A program made the translations under genes and the position numbers. The notes beneath the pieces are model-generated. The model did not search any database, had not been told where the DNA came from, and was given only the letters and a program-made list of their open reading frames with translations. A stretch of 64,000 nucleotides of DNA from Lapillicoccus jejuensis. Its GTDB lineage: Bacteria; Actinomycetota; Actinomycetes; Actinomycetales; Dermatophilaceae. The stretch covers positions 1,612,001-1,676,000 of the forward strand of contig NZ_VFMN01000001.1 in NCBI RefSeq assembly GCF_006715055.1, written 5' to 3'. Below, piece by piece: positions 16,256 through 24,947 of the stretch (positions are counted from its first letter, which is position 1; every line of letters begins with the position of its first letter).

Positions 16256-16984
16256 TCACGGTGTCGAGTGCAGGTCGTCCTCCCGGTCGTGCCCGGGCAC
16301 GACGCGGGCGGGGCCCCACGACCGGTCTTCGAGGGAGCCGAGCAGCCGCACGATCTCGGCCGCCACCGTCTCCGGGTCCACGAGGTGGTGCAGGTGCCCG
16401 CCGTCGAGTCGCGCGACGGGCCAGCCGTACGACGTCGCCGCCGCCACCTCGTCGGCGTAGGTGTCGCCGTACGCGAGGTAGGCGGACGGCCCGTCCGTCC
16501 ACTCCGCCGGGGCGGTGACCGAGGAGTCGACGTACGCCAGCGGGACGCGTGGGCAGTCGGCCTCGACGGCGGCGCGGTGCTCCGCCGGGACGACCGCGGC
16601 GAGGTCCGCCTCGTCCCACCACCTCGTCCACGGCGGCAGCAGCCCGTCGTCGTCGGCGAGCCCGGCGAGGTGGTCGCGGAAGCCGTCGGGGGCCAGGCGG
16701 GTGGTGCCGCGCGCCGGCGGGAGCGCGGCGTCGACCAGCACGAGCGGGTGGCCCGGGTCGACGGCGGCTTGCACGAGGGGCGCGAGGTACCCGGCGTTGC
16801 TGTGGGCGACCAGCGCGTCGGCGCGGCACGCGGCGCCCGCCCACCGGGCGACGAGCTCCGTCCCCGACCCCGGGTCGGACGCGTCGGCGAGCACCGCGTC
16901 ACGGCCGGCCCGGCGCAGCGCCTCGACCAGCGGGCGCGAGGCGCTCGGACCGAGGAACGGGCTCGGCAGCAGCAGCACGGTCAC
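16256..16984 (-). CDS. Alpha/beta hydrolase-like protein
   Basis: 242 residues from GTG 16984. Begins with the strand VTVLLLPSPFLGPS; nucleophile elbow region ALVAHSNAGYLAPL (HSNAG in place of a GxSxG, so the first Gly is Ala-His), and C-terminal DGGHLHHLVDPE with candidate catalytic His. Resembles uncharacterised actinobacterial hydrolases with an altered nucleophile motif. A longer upstream frame exists but has no initiation support. Confidence 0.75.
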   Translation of the reverse strand: MTVLLLPSPFLGPSASRPLVEALRRAGRDAVLADASDPGSGTELVARWAGAACRADALVAHSNAGYLAPLVQAAVDPGHPLVLVDAALPPARGTTRLAPDGFRDHLAGLADDDGLLPPWTRWWDEADLAAVVPAEHRAAVEADCPRVPLAYVDSSVTAPAEWTDGPSAYLAYGDTYADEVAAATSYGWPVARLDGGHLHHLVDPETVAAEIVRLLGSLEDRSWGPARVVPGHDREDDLHSTP

Positions 16985-17069
16985 CCGGCCAGCCTGACAC
17001 CTCGAAGGTCGTCGACGTCGCACAGTGCTCTCCGGGACAACTCCCAGTCTCGGTGCCCAGAATGTCCAG

Positions 17070-17846
17070 GTGGCCACCCTCACCTCCCTGCGGACGCCCG
17101 TCGGCGTGCCCGCCGGGCTGGGGCGGCACCTGCTGGCCGACCTGCGGTGGACCTTCCGGCCGCCGTGGACGTGGCTGAGCGGGGTCGGCGCGAACCTCGT
17201 CCTCGCCGCGCTGTGGTGGGTCGTCGTGCCGTTCGTGCACCACCACCACGGCGACTGGGGCGTCATCGTCGGGACCTACCTCGCCGGGTTCGTCCTCGCG
17301 GACGTCACCTCGACCAACGTCCTCGGCGCGGACCACGAACGGGTCGCCACAGCGCTCGCCGACGGGGTCAGCCTGCGCCGGCTGCTGCTGGTCAAGAACG
17401 TCAGCCTCCTGCTCGTCGTCGCCGTCCCGCTGCTCGTCACGTGCGCCGCGATCTCGTCGGAGCACCGGCACCTGGGCGACCTGGAGGTGGCGCTGCCGCT
17501 CGTGCTCTTCCCCGTCCTCACGTGGCTGGGGATCGGCAACCTGCTCTCGGTCGCACTGCCCGAGCCGGCGCTACCGCTGCGCCGCCGGTGGGAGCAGCGC
17601 CGCCGGTGGCGCACCACCCTGCGCTGGCTGCTCGTCCTCGGGCTGCCCTACGCGCTCAGCCTCGCCGTCGACCCGCTGCGCGTCGTCCCCGACGAGACGG
17701 TGCGCTGGCTGCGCGGGGGCGAGCACGCCGGGGACCTCGCGACCGGGGCGGCGGTGCTCGGGGTCGGGCTGGCTTTCTACCTCGTCGGCACGGCGCTCGC
17801 GCTCACGTGGCACCGCGTCCGCGGTGTGCGCCTCAGCCCGCGGTGA
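17070..17846 (+). CDS. Polytopic membrane protein of unknown function
   Basis: 258 residues from GTG 17070; GTG 17025 is an alternative. About six hydrophobic segments (LSGVGANLVLAALWWVVVP, VGTYLAGFVLADVTST, LLVVAVPLLVTCAAIS, VALPLVLFPVLTWLGIG, WLLVLGLPYALSLAV, a last one near the C-terminus) with an Arg-rich loop (LPLRRRWEQRRRWRTT). It could be an ABC-2-like permease half or an unknown integral protein; no ATPase gene is adjacent. Its 3' end overlaps the converging acetyltransferase by 14 bases. Confidence 0.65.
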   Translation: MATLTSLRTPVGVPAGLGRHLLADLRWTFRPPWTWLSGVGANLVLAALWWVVVPFVHHHHGDWGVIVGTYLAGFVLADVTSTNVLGADHERVATALADGVSLRRLLLVKNVSLLLVVAVPLLVTCAAISSEHRHLGDLEVALPLVLFPVLTWLGIGNLLSVALPEPALPLRRRWEQRRRWRTTLRWLLVLGLPYALSLAVDPLRVVPDETVRWLRGGEHAGDLATGAAVLGVGLAFYLVGTALALTWHRVRGVRLSPR

Positions 17847-18336
17847 GCTCCTTCTTGAACCCGACGTGCGAGGCGACGTACCCGAGCCGCTCGTAGAACC
17901 GGTGGGCGTCCGTACGGCGCACGTCGGTCGTCAGCTGCACCAGCGTCGCCCCTCGGGCGAGCGCCCACCGCTCGGCCCAGCCCAGCAGGGCGCCGCCGAG
18001 CCCGCCGCCGCGCCGGTCGGGCGCGACCCGGACGGCCTCGACGACCACCCGTGTCGTCCCGCGCCGCGAGAGGCCGGGGACGACGGTGAGCTGCAGCGTG
18101 GCGGCCAGGCCGCCGTCGGGGTCGTGGACGACGACGAGCTGGTGGGCGGGGTCCGCGTCGACCCGCTCGAACGCCAGCAGGTACGGCGCGAGGTCGTCCG
18201 GGCTCTCCCGGCCGGCCGCGACGGCGTCGTCGTGCAGGAGGGCCACGATCCCCGCGACGTCGTCGCGGCTCGCCCGGTCGACGGTGAAGGTGGTGCCCGC
18301 GACCTCGAGGCGGTCAGGGGGTGAGGGGTGCGCCAT
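17833..18336 (-). CDS. GNAT family N-acetyltransferase
   Basis: 167 residues. Acetyl-CoA binding motif A is clear: VRVAPDRRGGGLGGALLGWAE (core RRGGGLGGALL), followed by QLTTDVRRTDAHRFYERLGY, the usual C-terminal strand-helix with the Tyr. Acts on an unknown amine. Converges on and overlaps the preceding membrane-protein gene. Confidence 0.9.
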   Translation of the reverse strand: MAHPSPPDRLEVAGTTFTVDRASRDDVAGIVALLHDDAVAAGRESPDDLAPYLLAFERVDADPAHQLVVVHDPDGGLAATLQLTVVPGLSRRGTTRVVVEAVRVAPDRRGGGLGGALLGWAERWALARGATLVQLTTDVRRTDAHRFYERLGYVASHVGFKKELTAG

Positions 18337-18402
18337 GGCGCCATCCTCGCGCCCGGGCGGAACGCACGTGACCGGCGGCGTCCGCGTCGCCATACTCGCG
18401 TC

Positions 18403-19044
18403 ATGCCGTCGTCGAGCCAGTGGGTCGCCTTCCTCGTCGCCTCCGCCCTCTTCATCCAGGTGCCCGGCCCGAGCCTGCTCTTCACCATCGGCCGCGCGCT
18501 CACCGTCGGTCGTCGTGACGCGCTGCTCTCCGTCGTCGGCAACGGGGTGGGCGTCACCGCGCAGGCGGCGGCCGTGGGTGTCGGCCTCGGCGCGGTCGCC
18601 GCGCAGAGCGTCGCGGTCTACTCGGCCATCAAGCTCGTCGGCGCCGTCTACGTCGTGTGGCTCGGGGTGCAGGCGATCCGGCACCGCGCCGACGCCCGGC
18701 TCGCGCTCGCCGGGGCGCTCACGGCCCGCCCCGGCTCGAGCCGGCGCTCGCTGCGCACGGGACTTGTCGTCGGGCTGACCAACCCCAAGACGATGGTCTT
18801 CTTCGCGGCCTTCCTGCCGCAGTTCGTCAACCCGGCGTCGGGCCACTCGGGCGTCTGGATCGTCGTGCTCGGCGCGGTGTTCGGCGCGATGGCGATCTGC
18901 TCGGACAGCCTGTGGGCGCTCGGCGCGAGCCGGGCCAGGGACTGGTTCGCCCGACGTCCGCAGCGCCTCGACCGGCTCGGACTGGCCGGTGGCGTGATGA
19001 TGATCGGGCTCGGCACGACGCTCGCGGTGAGCGAGCGCGCCTGA
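18403..19044 (+). CDS. LysE/RhtB family exporter
   Basis: 213 residues with about six transmembrane helices. Opening WVAFLVASALFIQVPGPSLL contains the family PGP motif, and GLTNPKTMVFFAAFLPQFV is the conserved LysE central segment. Members export amino acids or derivatives. CATACT at 18391-18396 sits 6 bases before the ATG, so the transcript may be leaderless. The following amidohydrolase gene may release the exported amino acid. Confidence 0.92.
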   Translation: MPSSSQWVAFLVASALFIQVPGPSLLFTIGRALTVGRRDALLSVVGNGVGVTAQAAAVGVGLGAVAAQSVAVYSAIKLVGAVYVVWLGVQAIRHRADARLALAGALTARPGSSRRSLRTGLVVGLTNPKTMVFFAAFLPQFVNPASGHSGVWIVVLGAVFGAMAICSDSLWALGASRARDWFARRPQRLDRLGLAGGVMMIGLGTTLAVSERA

Positions 19045-19061
19045 CGCGGAGAGGATCCGCC

Positions 19062-19109
19062 ATGACGATCTCGGTGCCCGTCACCTCGCGCAGCAGGTCA
19101 TCGACATGA
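19062..19109 (+). CDS. Short leader ORF coupled to M20 amidohydrolase
   Basis: 15 codons, MTISVPVTSRSRSST, starting 7 bases after GGAGAGGAT and ending in a TGA that overlaps the ATG of the amidohydrolase at 19106. The amidohydrolase ATG itself has no Shine-Dalgarno-like purine run in its own upstream 15 bases, so it may be reached by reinitiation. Too short to test by content; a role in coupling or attenuation is inference. Confidence 0.45.
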   Translation: MTISVPVTSRSRSST

Positions 19110-20368
19110 CCGACCTGACGACCGATCAGCCCGCGAACCTCTCCGAGGCCTTCGACGCGGCCTCCGTCTACGAGGACCTGCACCGCCACCCCGAGCTGGG
19201 CTTCGAGGAGCACCGCACCGCCGCGCTCGCCGCCCGCCACCTCGAGCGGGCCGGGTGCGCGGTCACCACCGGGGTCGGCGGCACCGGCGTGGTCGGCGTG
19301 CTCGAGCGCGGCGCCGGGCCGACCGTGCTGCTGCGGGCCGACATGGACGCGCTGCCCGTGCGCGAGGAGACCGGCCTGCCCTACGCCAGCACCGCGACGG
19401 TGACCCGACCCGACGGCTCGACCGCGTCGGTCATGCACGCCTGCGGGCACGACGTGCACACGACGTGCCTGCTCGGGGCGGCGTACGAGCTGGGCCGCGA
19501 CCGGTCGTGGGCGGGCCGTGTCCTGCTCGTCGTGCAGCCGGCCGAGGAGCTGGGTCAGGGCGCGCGGGCGATGGTCGCCGACGGGGTCGTCGAACGCTTC
19601 GGCCGGCCCGACGTCGTCCTCGGTCAGCACGTCGCGCCTGTGCCGGCAGGCGTCCTCGGGATCCACCGGGGCCCGGCCTTCGCGGCCTCGGACTCCCTCG
19701 ACGTGCGGTTCTTCGGCCGGGGCGGCCACGGCTCGCGCCCCGAGGCGACGTGCGACCCGGTGCTCATGGCGTCGTCGTTCGTCGTGCGCGTGCAGTCGGT
19801 GGTCTCGCGGATGATCGCCGGGAGAAACATGGCGGTGGTCAGCGTCGGCGCGATCCACGCCGGGGACGCCTACAACGTCATCCCCGACACGGCCGAGCTG
19901 AAGCTGAGCATCCGCACCTTCGACCCGCGGGTCCGCGCGACGGTGCTCGAGGCGGTCGAGCGCCTCGCCCGCTCGGAGGCGGCCGGGGCGGGGGCGCCCC
20001 GCGACCCCGAGGTCGTCAACGTGCAGTCCCACCCGGCGGTGGTCAACGACGTGGCGGCGTGCGACCGGGTCGAGGCGGCGTTCGGCGCGCTGTCGGGGGT
20101 GGCCGTCGTCGACCCGGGGGTCGTCACCGGCAGCGAGGACGTCGGCATCCTCGCCGACGCGGCCGGCGCGCCGTGCGCCTACTGGTTGCTCGGCGGCTCG
20201 GACCCGGCCCTCTTCGCCGGCGCCCGGACGGTGCCGGAGATCGCCGCCGTCGTGGGCGGCCTGCCGAGCAACCACTCGCCGCACTTCGCGCCGTCGCCCA
20301 CGCCCACCCTGGCGATCGGCGTCGCCGCGCTGACGACGGCGGCGTCCGCCTGGCTGCGGACCGGCTGA
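19106..20368 (+). CDS. M20 family metallo-amidohydrolase (HipO/AbgB-like)
   Basis: 420 residues. Metal ligands of the M20D group are visible: MHACGHDVHTT (Cys/His), QPAEELGQGARAM (catalytic Glu pair), QHVAPVPAG (His) and the C-terminal PSNHSPHFAPSP. DLHRHPELGFEEHRT is the typical opening. These cytosolic enzymes hydrolyse N-acyl amino acids (hippurate, N-acetyl, indole-acetyl conjugates). It follows a LysE exporter, suggesting linked handling of an amino acid conjugate. Confidence 0.92.
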   Translation: MTDLTTDQPANLSEAFDAASVYEDLHRHPELGFEEHRTAALAARHLERAGCAVTTGVGGTGVVGVLERGAGPTVLLRADMDALPVREETGLPYASTATVTRPDGSTASVMHACGHDVHTTCLLGAAYELGRDRSWAGRVLLVVQPAEELGQGARAMVADGVVERFGRPDVVLGQHVAPVPAGVLGIHRGPAFAASDSLDVRFFGRGGHGSRPEATCDPVLMASSFVVRVQSVVSRMIAGRNMAVVSVGAIHAGDAYNVIPDTAELKLSIRTFDPRVRATVLEAVERLARSEAAGAGAPRDPEVVNVQSHPAVVNDVAACDRVEAAFGALSGVAVVDPGVVTGSEDVGILADAAGAPCAYWLLGGSDPALFAGARTVPEIAAVVGGLPSNHSPHFAPSPTPTLAIGVAALTTAASAWLRTG

Positions 20369-20387
20369 GCCGTCCCGGGCACCGTCA

Positions 20388-20425
20388 TCACGCCTCGGAC
20401 ACCGTGCTCGGTGCGCGAGGCGTGA
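20388..20425. terminator. Bidirectional hairpin terminator
   Basis: TCACGCCTCG (20388-20397) and CGAGGCGTGA (20416-20425) form a perfect 10-base stem with an 18-base loop between converging genes ending at 20368 and 20444. Confidence 0.65.
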
Positions 20426-20443
20426 CGAGCGTGTGCCAGACGG

Positions 20444-20968
20444 TCAGCGCGGGCACGCGGGGAGGCCCGCGTGCTGCGCCACGAGGTCGGCGACGCGCGG
20501 GGCGTCGTACGCCGACGTGTCGAGGACGAGGCACGCGCCGCGCTCGAGCAGCGGACCGACGACCTCGCGCAGCTCCAGCTCCCGCTCGAGCTCACCGGGC
20601 GCCTTACCCCAGGTGTTGCTCGTGCGGGTGCGCAGCCGCTCGACGGCGACGTCGTCCGGGACGGTGAGCACGACGACGTGCTCGAGCAGCGGGTAGAGCC
20701 GGCCCTGGTGGGTCGAGGTGCCCGAGACGACGAGGACGTCGTCGCCCGACGCGGTCCCGAGCAGCTCCCGGACGGCGTCCTCGCGCCACCGCCAGTCCGT
20801 CGGCGCCTCCCCACCCTCGCTCGCCCGCCCGTACGACGTCTCGTCGGCCACGAGGTGCGACCACGCCCGGGAGTCGAGGTCGACCGCCCGAACGCCGCGC
20901 TCGACCAGCAGCCGGACGGTCGTCGACTTGCCCGTCGCCGACATCCCGGTGACGAGGGTGCGCGTCAC
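20444..20968 (-). CDS. P-loop small-molecule kinase-like protein
   Basis: 174 residues from GTG 20968. Walker A GMSATGKST at residues 8-16, a DLDSRAWSHL acidic segment after strand 2, and a lid-like stretch RLRTRTSNTWGKAPGELE. Resembles shikimate/gluconate-kinase-like AAA proteins that phosphorylate small molecules. It begins 10 bases after the stop of the AceE-like gene on the same strand, so the two are probably cotranscribed. Substrate unknown. Confidence 0.8.
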   Translation of the reverse strand: MTRTLVTGMSATGKSTTVRLLVERGVRAVDLDSRAWSHLVADETSYGRASEGGEAPTDWRWREDAVRELLGTASGDDVLVVSGTSTHQGRLYPLLEHVVVLTVPDDVAVERLRTRTSNTWGKAPGELERELELREVVGPLLERGACLVLDTSAYDAPRVADLVAQHAGLPACPR

Positions 20969-20978
20969 GACCCGCGGC

Positions 20979-23330
20979 TCAGAGCAGGTCGAGGGCGGCC
21001 GCGACCACCGCGTCGGCGTCGATCCCGTGGTGCCGGTAGACCGACGCGAGGTCGCCGGACTGCCCGAACCGCGTGACGCCGAGGTGCGTCGCGCGGGTCC
21101 GGTTGATCCCGGCGAGGAAGGCCAGGGTGTGCGGGTGGCCGTCGAGGACGGTGACGAGCGGGGCGGCCCGACGGGCGGGGAACGCGCTCTCGAGGACCCA
21201 CGGCTCGGCGTAGGGGACGGCCTCGCGGCCGGCGCGCGCCTGGACGGCACCGAAGAGCAGGCCGGGGCTCGTCACGACGACGACGTCGGCGGGGGTGCCG
21301 AGCGAGGCGAGCCGCTCGGCCGCGGCGAGGGCCTCCGGCACGACGGCGCCCATCGTCGCGATGGTCACCGCCGGCTCGCCGTCGCAGCGCACGAGCGGGT
21401 AGGCGCCGGCGACGACCTGGCGGCGCCGGCGCTCGCGGGCGGCCGCGTCGGCCGGGACCGCGGCGAGCGACTGGTCGACCGGGCGGGTCGAGAGGCGCAG
21501 GTACGCCGACGTGCCGTCCTGGCGCCCGAGCCGGGCCAGCGACGCGAGCAGCGTCCACTCGACCTCGACGGCGAAGGCCGGCTCGTAGGTGACGCAGCCC
21601 GGCTGCTCGAGCCCGACCGACGGCGTCGAGATCGACTGGTGCGCGCCGCCCTCCGGCGCGAGCGACACCCCGGACGGCGTGCCGACGAGGATCGACTGGC
21701 CGCCGGCGTAGATCCCGAACGACCACGGCTCGAGGGCCCGCTCGACGAACGGGTCGTACATGACGCCGATCGGCAGCAGCGGCTGGCCCCAGCGCGACCA
21801 CGTCGCCCCGAGCTCGCCGAGGGCGCCGACGAGGTTGGTCTCGGCGATGCCGAGCTCGAGGTGCTGGCCGGTCGGGCGCTCGCGCCAGTGCAGGATCGTC
21901 TCGGGGTCGTCGTCGAACCAGTCGCGCCGCTGCTCGGGCGACCACACGCCGACCTTGTTGACCCAGCCGCCGAGGTTGGTCGAGCTCGAGACGTCGGGGC
22001 TGACGGTGACGACGCGTCGGGCCGCCTCCGGTGCCTCGCGGGTGAGGTCGAGCAGCGTCCGCCCGAGCGCCGCCTGCGTCGTCGCGGTGCCGGTCGGGGT
22101 GCGGCCGATGTCGGCCGGCAGGGTCGGGGCGGGCGAGGCGTCGTACGTCGTCCGGCGCAGCCGCTGCGCCGTCTCGCGGCAGAGCGCCCCGGCGGGCGAG
22201 TCGGCGTCGAACCGCGCCCACGGCGCGTCGACCGAGACCCCCGATCGGGCGGCGAGGTCGGCCATCTGCGCGGCGGTCAGCAGCGAGGAGTGGTTCTGCG
22301 GGTGGCCCTCGCTCGCGAGCCCGAAGCCCTTGACGGTGTAGGCGAAGACGACGGTCGGTCGGGTGTCGTCGATGGCCTCGAAGGCCTCGCCGAGGGCCTG
22401 CAGGTCGTGGCCGCCGAGGTTGCGGACGGCGGCGTGCAGGGTGGCGTCGTCCACACCGGCGACGAGGTCGCGCAGCGCGTCGGCGTCGGGCTGCCCCTCG
22501 GGCAGGCGCTCGCGCAGCTGCGCGGGGGTGCAGCGCAGCAGCCGCTGGTACTCCGGGTTGGGCATCTCGTCGATGCGCCGGCGCAGCGCCTCGCCGCCGG
22601 GGAGGGCGAACAGGCTCTCCAGCAGCGCGCCGTACTTGACGGTGAGGACCTGCCAGCCCGCGGCGGCGAACATGCCCTGCAGCCGGGTGGCGCCGATGTT
22701 GGGCACGACGCGGTCGAGGCTCTGCCGGTTGAGGTCGACGACCCAGACGACCTCGCCCAGCTCGGCGACCATCGGGTCGAGGACGGTCTCCCACACCGCG
22801 CCCTCGTCCAGCTCGGCGTCGCCGACGAGCGACCACTGCCGGCCGGCGCCGACCTGCTCGCCGAGGGTGGTGAGGTAGCGGCGGGCGAGGGCCCCCCAGA
22901 TCGGCGCGGTCGCGCCGATGCCGACCGAGCCGGTCGAGTAGTCGACCGGGTCGGGGTCCTTCGAGCGCGAGGGGTAGGACTGCAGCCCGCCGAACTCGCG
23001 CAGCGTCGTCAGGTGCCGCTCGTCCAGCTCGCCGAGCAGGTAGTTGACCGCGTGCAGCACCGGCGAGGCGTGCGGCTTGACCGAGACCCGGTCGCCGGGG
23101 CGCAGCGCGCCGAACCACAGCGCCGTCATGATGCTCGTCATCGACGCGGACGACGCCTGGTGGCCGCCGACCTTGAGCCCGGTCGGGTTGGGGCGCACCC
23201 GGTTCGCGTGGTCGACGATCGCGGTGGCGAGCCAGCGGACCCGCTGCTCGACCTGGCCGAGGACGGCGAGCGGGCTGTCGTCGGGGGCGCTCGGGGCAGC
23301 GGGGACGGGCGACGGAACGGCGGTGGTCAC
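20979..23330 (-). CDS. Transketolase/pyruvate dehydrogenase E1 (AceE-like) protein
   Basis: 783 residues, ThDP enzyme with both halves in one chain, like homodimeric AceE (about 890) but shorter. GGHQASSASMTSIMTALW is the AceE-type opening, GDAELDEGAVWE...DLNRQSLD is the ThDP/Mg motif, and LELGIAETNLVGALGELG holds the catalytic Glu. Full AceE-type E1 works with E2/E3 partners, none of which lie in this window. It may be a paralogous E1 for another 2-oxo acid or a transketolase-like enzyme. Coupled to the downstream P-loop kinase gene. Confidence 0.82.
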   Translation of the reverse strand: MTTAVPSPVPAAPSAPDDSPLAVLGQVEQRVRWLATAIVDHANRVRPNPTGLKVGGHQASSASMTSIMTALWFGALRPGDRVSVKPHASPVLHAVNYLLGELDERHLTTLREFGGLQSYPSRSKDPDPVDYSTGSVGIGATAPIWGALARRYLTTLGEQVGAGRQWSLVGDAELDEGAVWETVLDPMVAELGEVVWVVDLNRQSLDRVVPNIGATRLQGMFAAAGWQVLTVKYGALLESLFALPGGEALRRRIDEMPNPEYQRLLRCTPAQLRERLPEGQPDADALRDLVAGVDDATLHAAVRNLGGHDLQALGEAFEAIDDTRPTVVFAYTVKGFGLASEGHPQNHSSLLTAAQMADLAARSGVSVDAPWARFDADSPAGALCRETAQRLRRTTYDASPAPTLPADIGRTPTGTATTQAALGRTLLDLTREAPEAARRVVTVSPDVSSSTNLGGWVNKVGVWSPEQRRDWFDDDPETILHWRERPTGQHLELGIAETNLVGALGELGATWSRWGQPLLPIGVMYDPFVERALEPWSFGIYAGGQSILVGTPSGVSLAPEGGAHQSISTPSVGLEQPGCVTYEPAFAVEVEWTLLASLARLGRQDGTSAYLRLSTRPVDQSLAAVPADAAARERRRRQVVAGAYPLVRCDGEPAVTIATMGAVVPEALAAAERLASLGTPADVVVVTSPGLLFGAVQARAGREAVPYAEPWVLESAFPARRAAPLVTVLDGHPHTLAFLAGINRTRATHLGVTRFGQSGDLASVYRHHGIDADAVVAAALDLL

Positions 23331-23435
23331 GGGTCTAGTGCAGCACGCCGTACGGCGTCCTGTGGACCCCGGTCCCGAGGTGGTCCCGACGCAAACCCGT
23401 GGTCACCGGCGGCGGCCCGGGGCTACGGTCCGCGG

Positions 23436-24134
23436 GTGACCGTCCGCCTGCTCGGCCTCAGCCTCGACGTCGCCGACCCCGCCGCCGCGGCGGCCTTCTG
23501 GGGCGGGCTGCTGGCGCGTCCGGTGGAGCGGGACGGGGACGCGCTGCGGCTGCCCGGCGACGAGCGTCAGGTGGGGTTGCGGTTCGTGCCCGCGGAGCGC
23601 ACCCCGGCGCTGCCGCACCTCGTCCACCTGCACGTGACGAGCGACCACGTGGGTGACCAGGACGCGGTCATCCGGCGTGCGCTGGACCTCGGTGCGCGGC
23701 TGCGCGACCCGGCAGCGCGGGTGACGGGCGAGGACCACGTCGTCCTCGTCGACCCGGTCAGCGCGGAGCTGTGCGTCATCGAGCCCACCAACGGCTACCT
23801 CGCCGGGTGCGGCCCGCTCGGCGAGCTCGCCGGCGACGGCAGTCGCGCGGTCGGGCTGTTCTGGTCCGCGGTCCTCGGGTGGCCGCTGGTCTGGGACCAG
23901 GACGACGAGACGGTCGTCCAGTCGCCGTACGGCGGCACGAAGGTCGCCTGGGGCGGCGGTCCCGAGCTGCCGAGGTCCGGGCGCTCCCCGCAGCGGATGG
24001 ATCTCGTGGCCGACGACGTCGACGCCGAGGTCGCCCGGCTCGTCGGGCTCGGCGCGGCCGTCGTCGGTCGCGACGGCGACCTGGTCGAGCTCACCGACCC
24101 CGACGGCACCACCTTCACCCTCGCGGCGGGGTAG
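23436..24134 (+). CDS. Two-domain VOC/glyoxalase family protein
   Basis: 232 residues from GTG 23436. Two consecutive VOC modules: residues 1-115 (LGLSLDVADPAAAAAFWGGLL ... VDPVSAELCVIEP) and 125-232 (VGLFWSAVLGWPLV ... LTDPDGTTFTLAAG). Metal or ligand binding through the beta-alpha-beta-beta-beta repeats; often antibiotic-binding or dioxygenase-like, not assignable here. TACGGT 6 bases before GTG indicates a leaderless mRNA. Confidence 0.85.
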   Translation: MTVRLLGLSLDVADPAAAAAFWGGLLARPVERDGDALRLPGDERQVGLRFVPAERTPALPHLVHLHVTSDHVGDQDAVIRRALDLGARLRDPAARVTGEDHVVLVDPVSAELCVIEPTNGYLAGCGPLGELAGDGSRAVGLFWSAVLGWPLVWDQDDETVVQSPYGGTKVAWGGGPELPRSGRSPQRMDLVADDVDAEVARLVGLGAAVVGRDGDLVELTDPDGTTFTLAAG

Positions 24135-24137
24135 CTG

Positions 24138-24380
24138 TCAGCCGTCGTCTCGCGACAGGTTCTCGGTCAGCGGGTCGATCGCCTCGTCGGCGTTCACGGC
24201 GCGGCGGACCGCCTTCTGCCAGTCCTCCCACCGAGCGGGATCCGACTGCGGGTACTGCCCGAACAGGACGAGACCCTCGCCCGGCTCCCGTTCGAGCGCC
24301 ACGTACTGCTTGGTCAGGAAGAAGGCCGCCCGGAAGGCTTCATCGAGCGTCAGAGTCGTCGGAAGGGCGTCGTCGCTCAC
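24138..24380 (-). CDS. Small hypothetical protein next to YefM-YoeB
   Basis: 80 residues, GTG start. Acidic, with TLDEAFRAAFFLTKQYVALE and QYPQSDPARWEDWQKAVRRAV. No family recognised with confidence. It follows the YoeB gene by 39 bases on the same strand and has the same less extreme codon usage, so it may be carried with the toxin-antitoxin module. Confidence 0.65.
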   Translation of the reverse strand: MSDDALPTTLTLDEAFRAAFFLTKQYVALEREPGEGLVLFGQYPQSDPARWEDWQKAVRRAVNADEAIDPLTENLSRDDG

Positions 24381-24419
24381 AGGGTCAGCCTCGCACCTGA
24401 GCGCCGACGGGCTTCGGGG

Positions 24420-24677
24420 TTACCCGTAGTGATACCGGCAAGCAGCGATGCGGATCTCATCGCCCACGATCTTGTAGACGAGCCTGTGCTCATCGGTGAT
24501 GCGACGTGACCAGTACCCCGCGAAGTCGTGCTTGAGGGCCTCCGGCTTGCCGATGCCGCTGTTCCCGTTCCGGGTGATGTCTTCAACGAGGGCGTTGACC
24601 CGCTTGAGAACCCTGCGATCCTGGGCCTGCCACCACAGGTAGTCCTCCCAGGCGTTCTCGTCCCAGACGAGGAGCAC
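24420..24677 (-). CDS. yoeB: YoeB family ribosome-dependent mRNA interferase toxin
   Basis: 85 residues, GTG start one base after the antitoxin stop. Closely follows the YoeB pattern: WDENAWEDYLWWQAQDRRVL, GKPEALKHDFAGYWSRRI, DEHRLVYKI and the C-terminal CRYHYG. Catalytic residues of YoeB (Glu46 region, Arg65 in SRRITDEHRL, His and Tyr near the C-terminus) are all present, so it should be active. It cleaves mRNA at the ribosomal A site and is neutralised by YefM. Confidence 0.95.
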   Translation of the reverse strand: MLLVWDENAWEDYLWWQAQDRRVLKRVNALVEDITRNGNSGIGKPEALKHDFAGYWSRRITDEHRLVYKIVGDEIRIAACRYHYG

Positions 24678-24678
24678 G

Positions 24679-24936
24679 TCAGTCGGACTCCATCAGGTCG
24701 CGGCGCTCACCGCGTCCGGACTCGAGACGCTCCATCGCGTCGAGCAGACGGCGAGCGTTCGCGGGGGAGCGCATCAGGTAGGCGGTCTCCCTCAGCGACT
24801 CGTAGTCCTCGAGGGAGACGATGACGACCGACTCGTGACCGGCTCGGGTGATGACGACTTCCTCACGGTCATTGACCACCCCGTCAAGGACCTCCGCGTA
24901 CCGGGCGCGGGACTCCGTATAGCTCATGGTCTTCAT
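24679..24936 (-). CDS. yefM: YefM/Phd family antitoxin
   Basis: 85 residues. Opening MKTMSYTESRARYAEVLDGV is the Phd/YefM DNA-binding fold, with VVITRAGHESVVIVSLEDYESLRET in the middle and an acidic C-terminal tail for toxin binding. AGGAGG (complement of 24944-24949) precedes the ATG by 7 bases. A TGTACA-type operator lies directly upstream. It is first in the operon, with the toxin one base downstream. Confidence 0.95.
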   Translation of the reverse strand: MKTMSYTESRARYAEVLDGVVNDREEVVITRAGHESVVIVSLEDYESLRETAYLMRSPANARRLLDAMERLESGRGERRDLMESD

Positions 24937-24947
24937 GGACCACCTCC

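Noticed and set aside
17025-17069. Earlier GTG start for the membrane protein.
   Set aside because: No Shine-Dalgarno or -10 pattern supports it and the added residues are not hydrophobic; kept only as an alternative.
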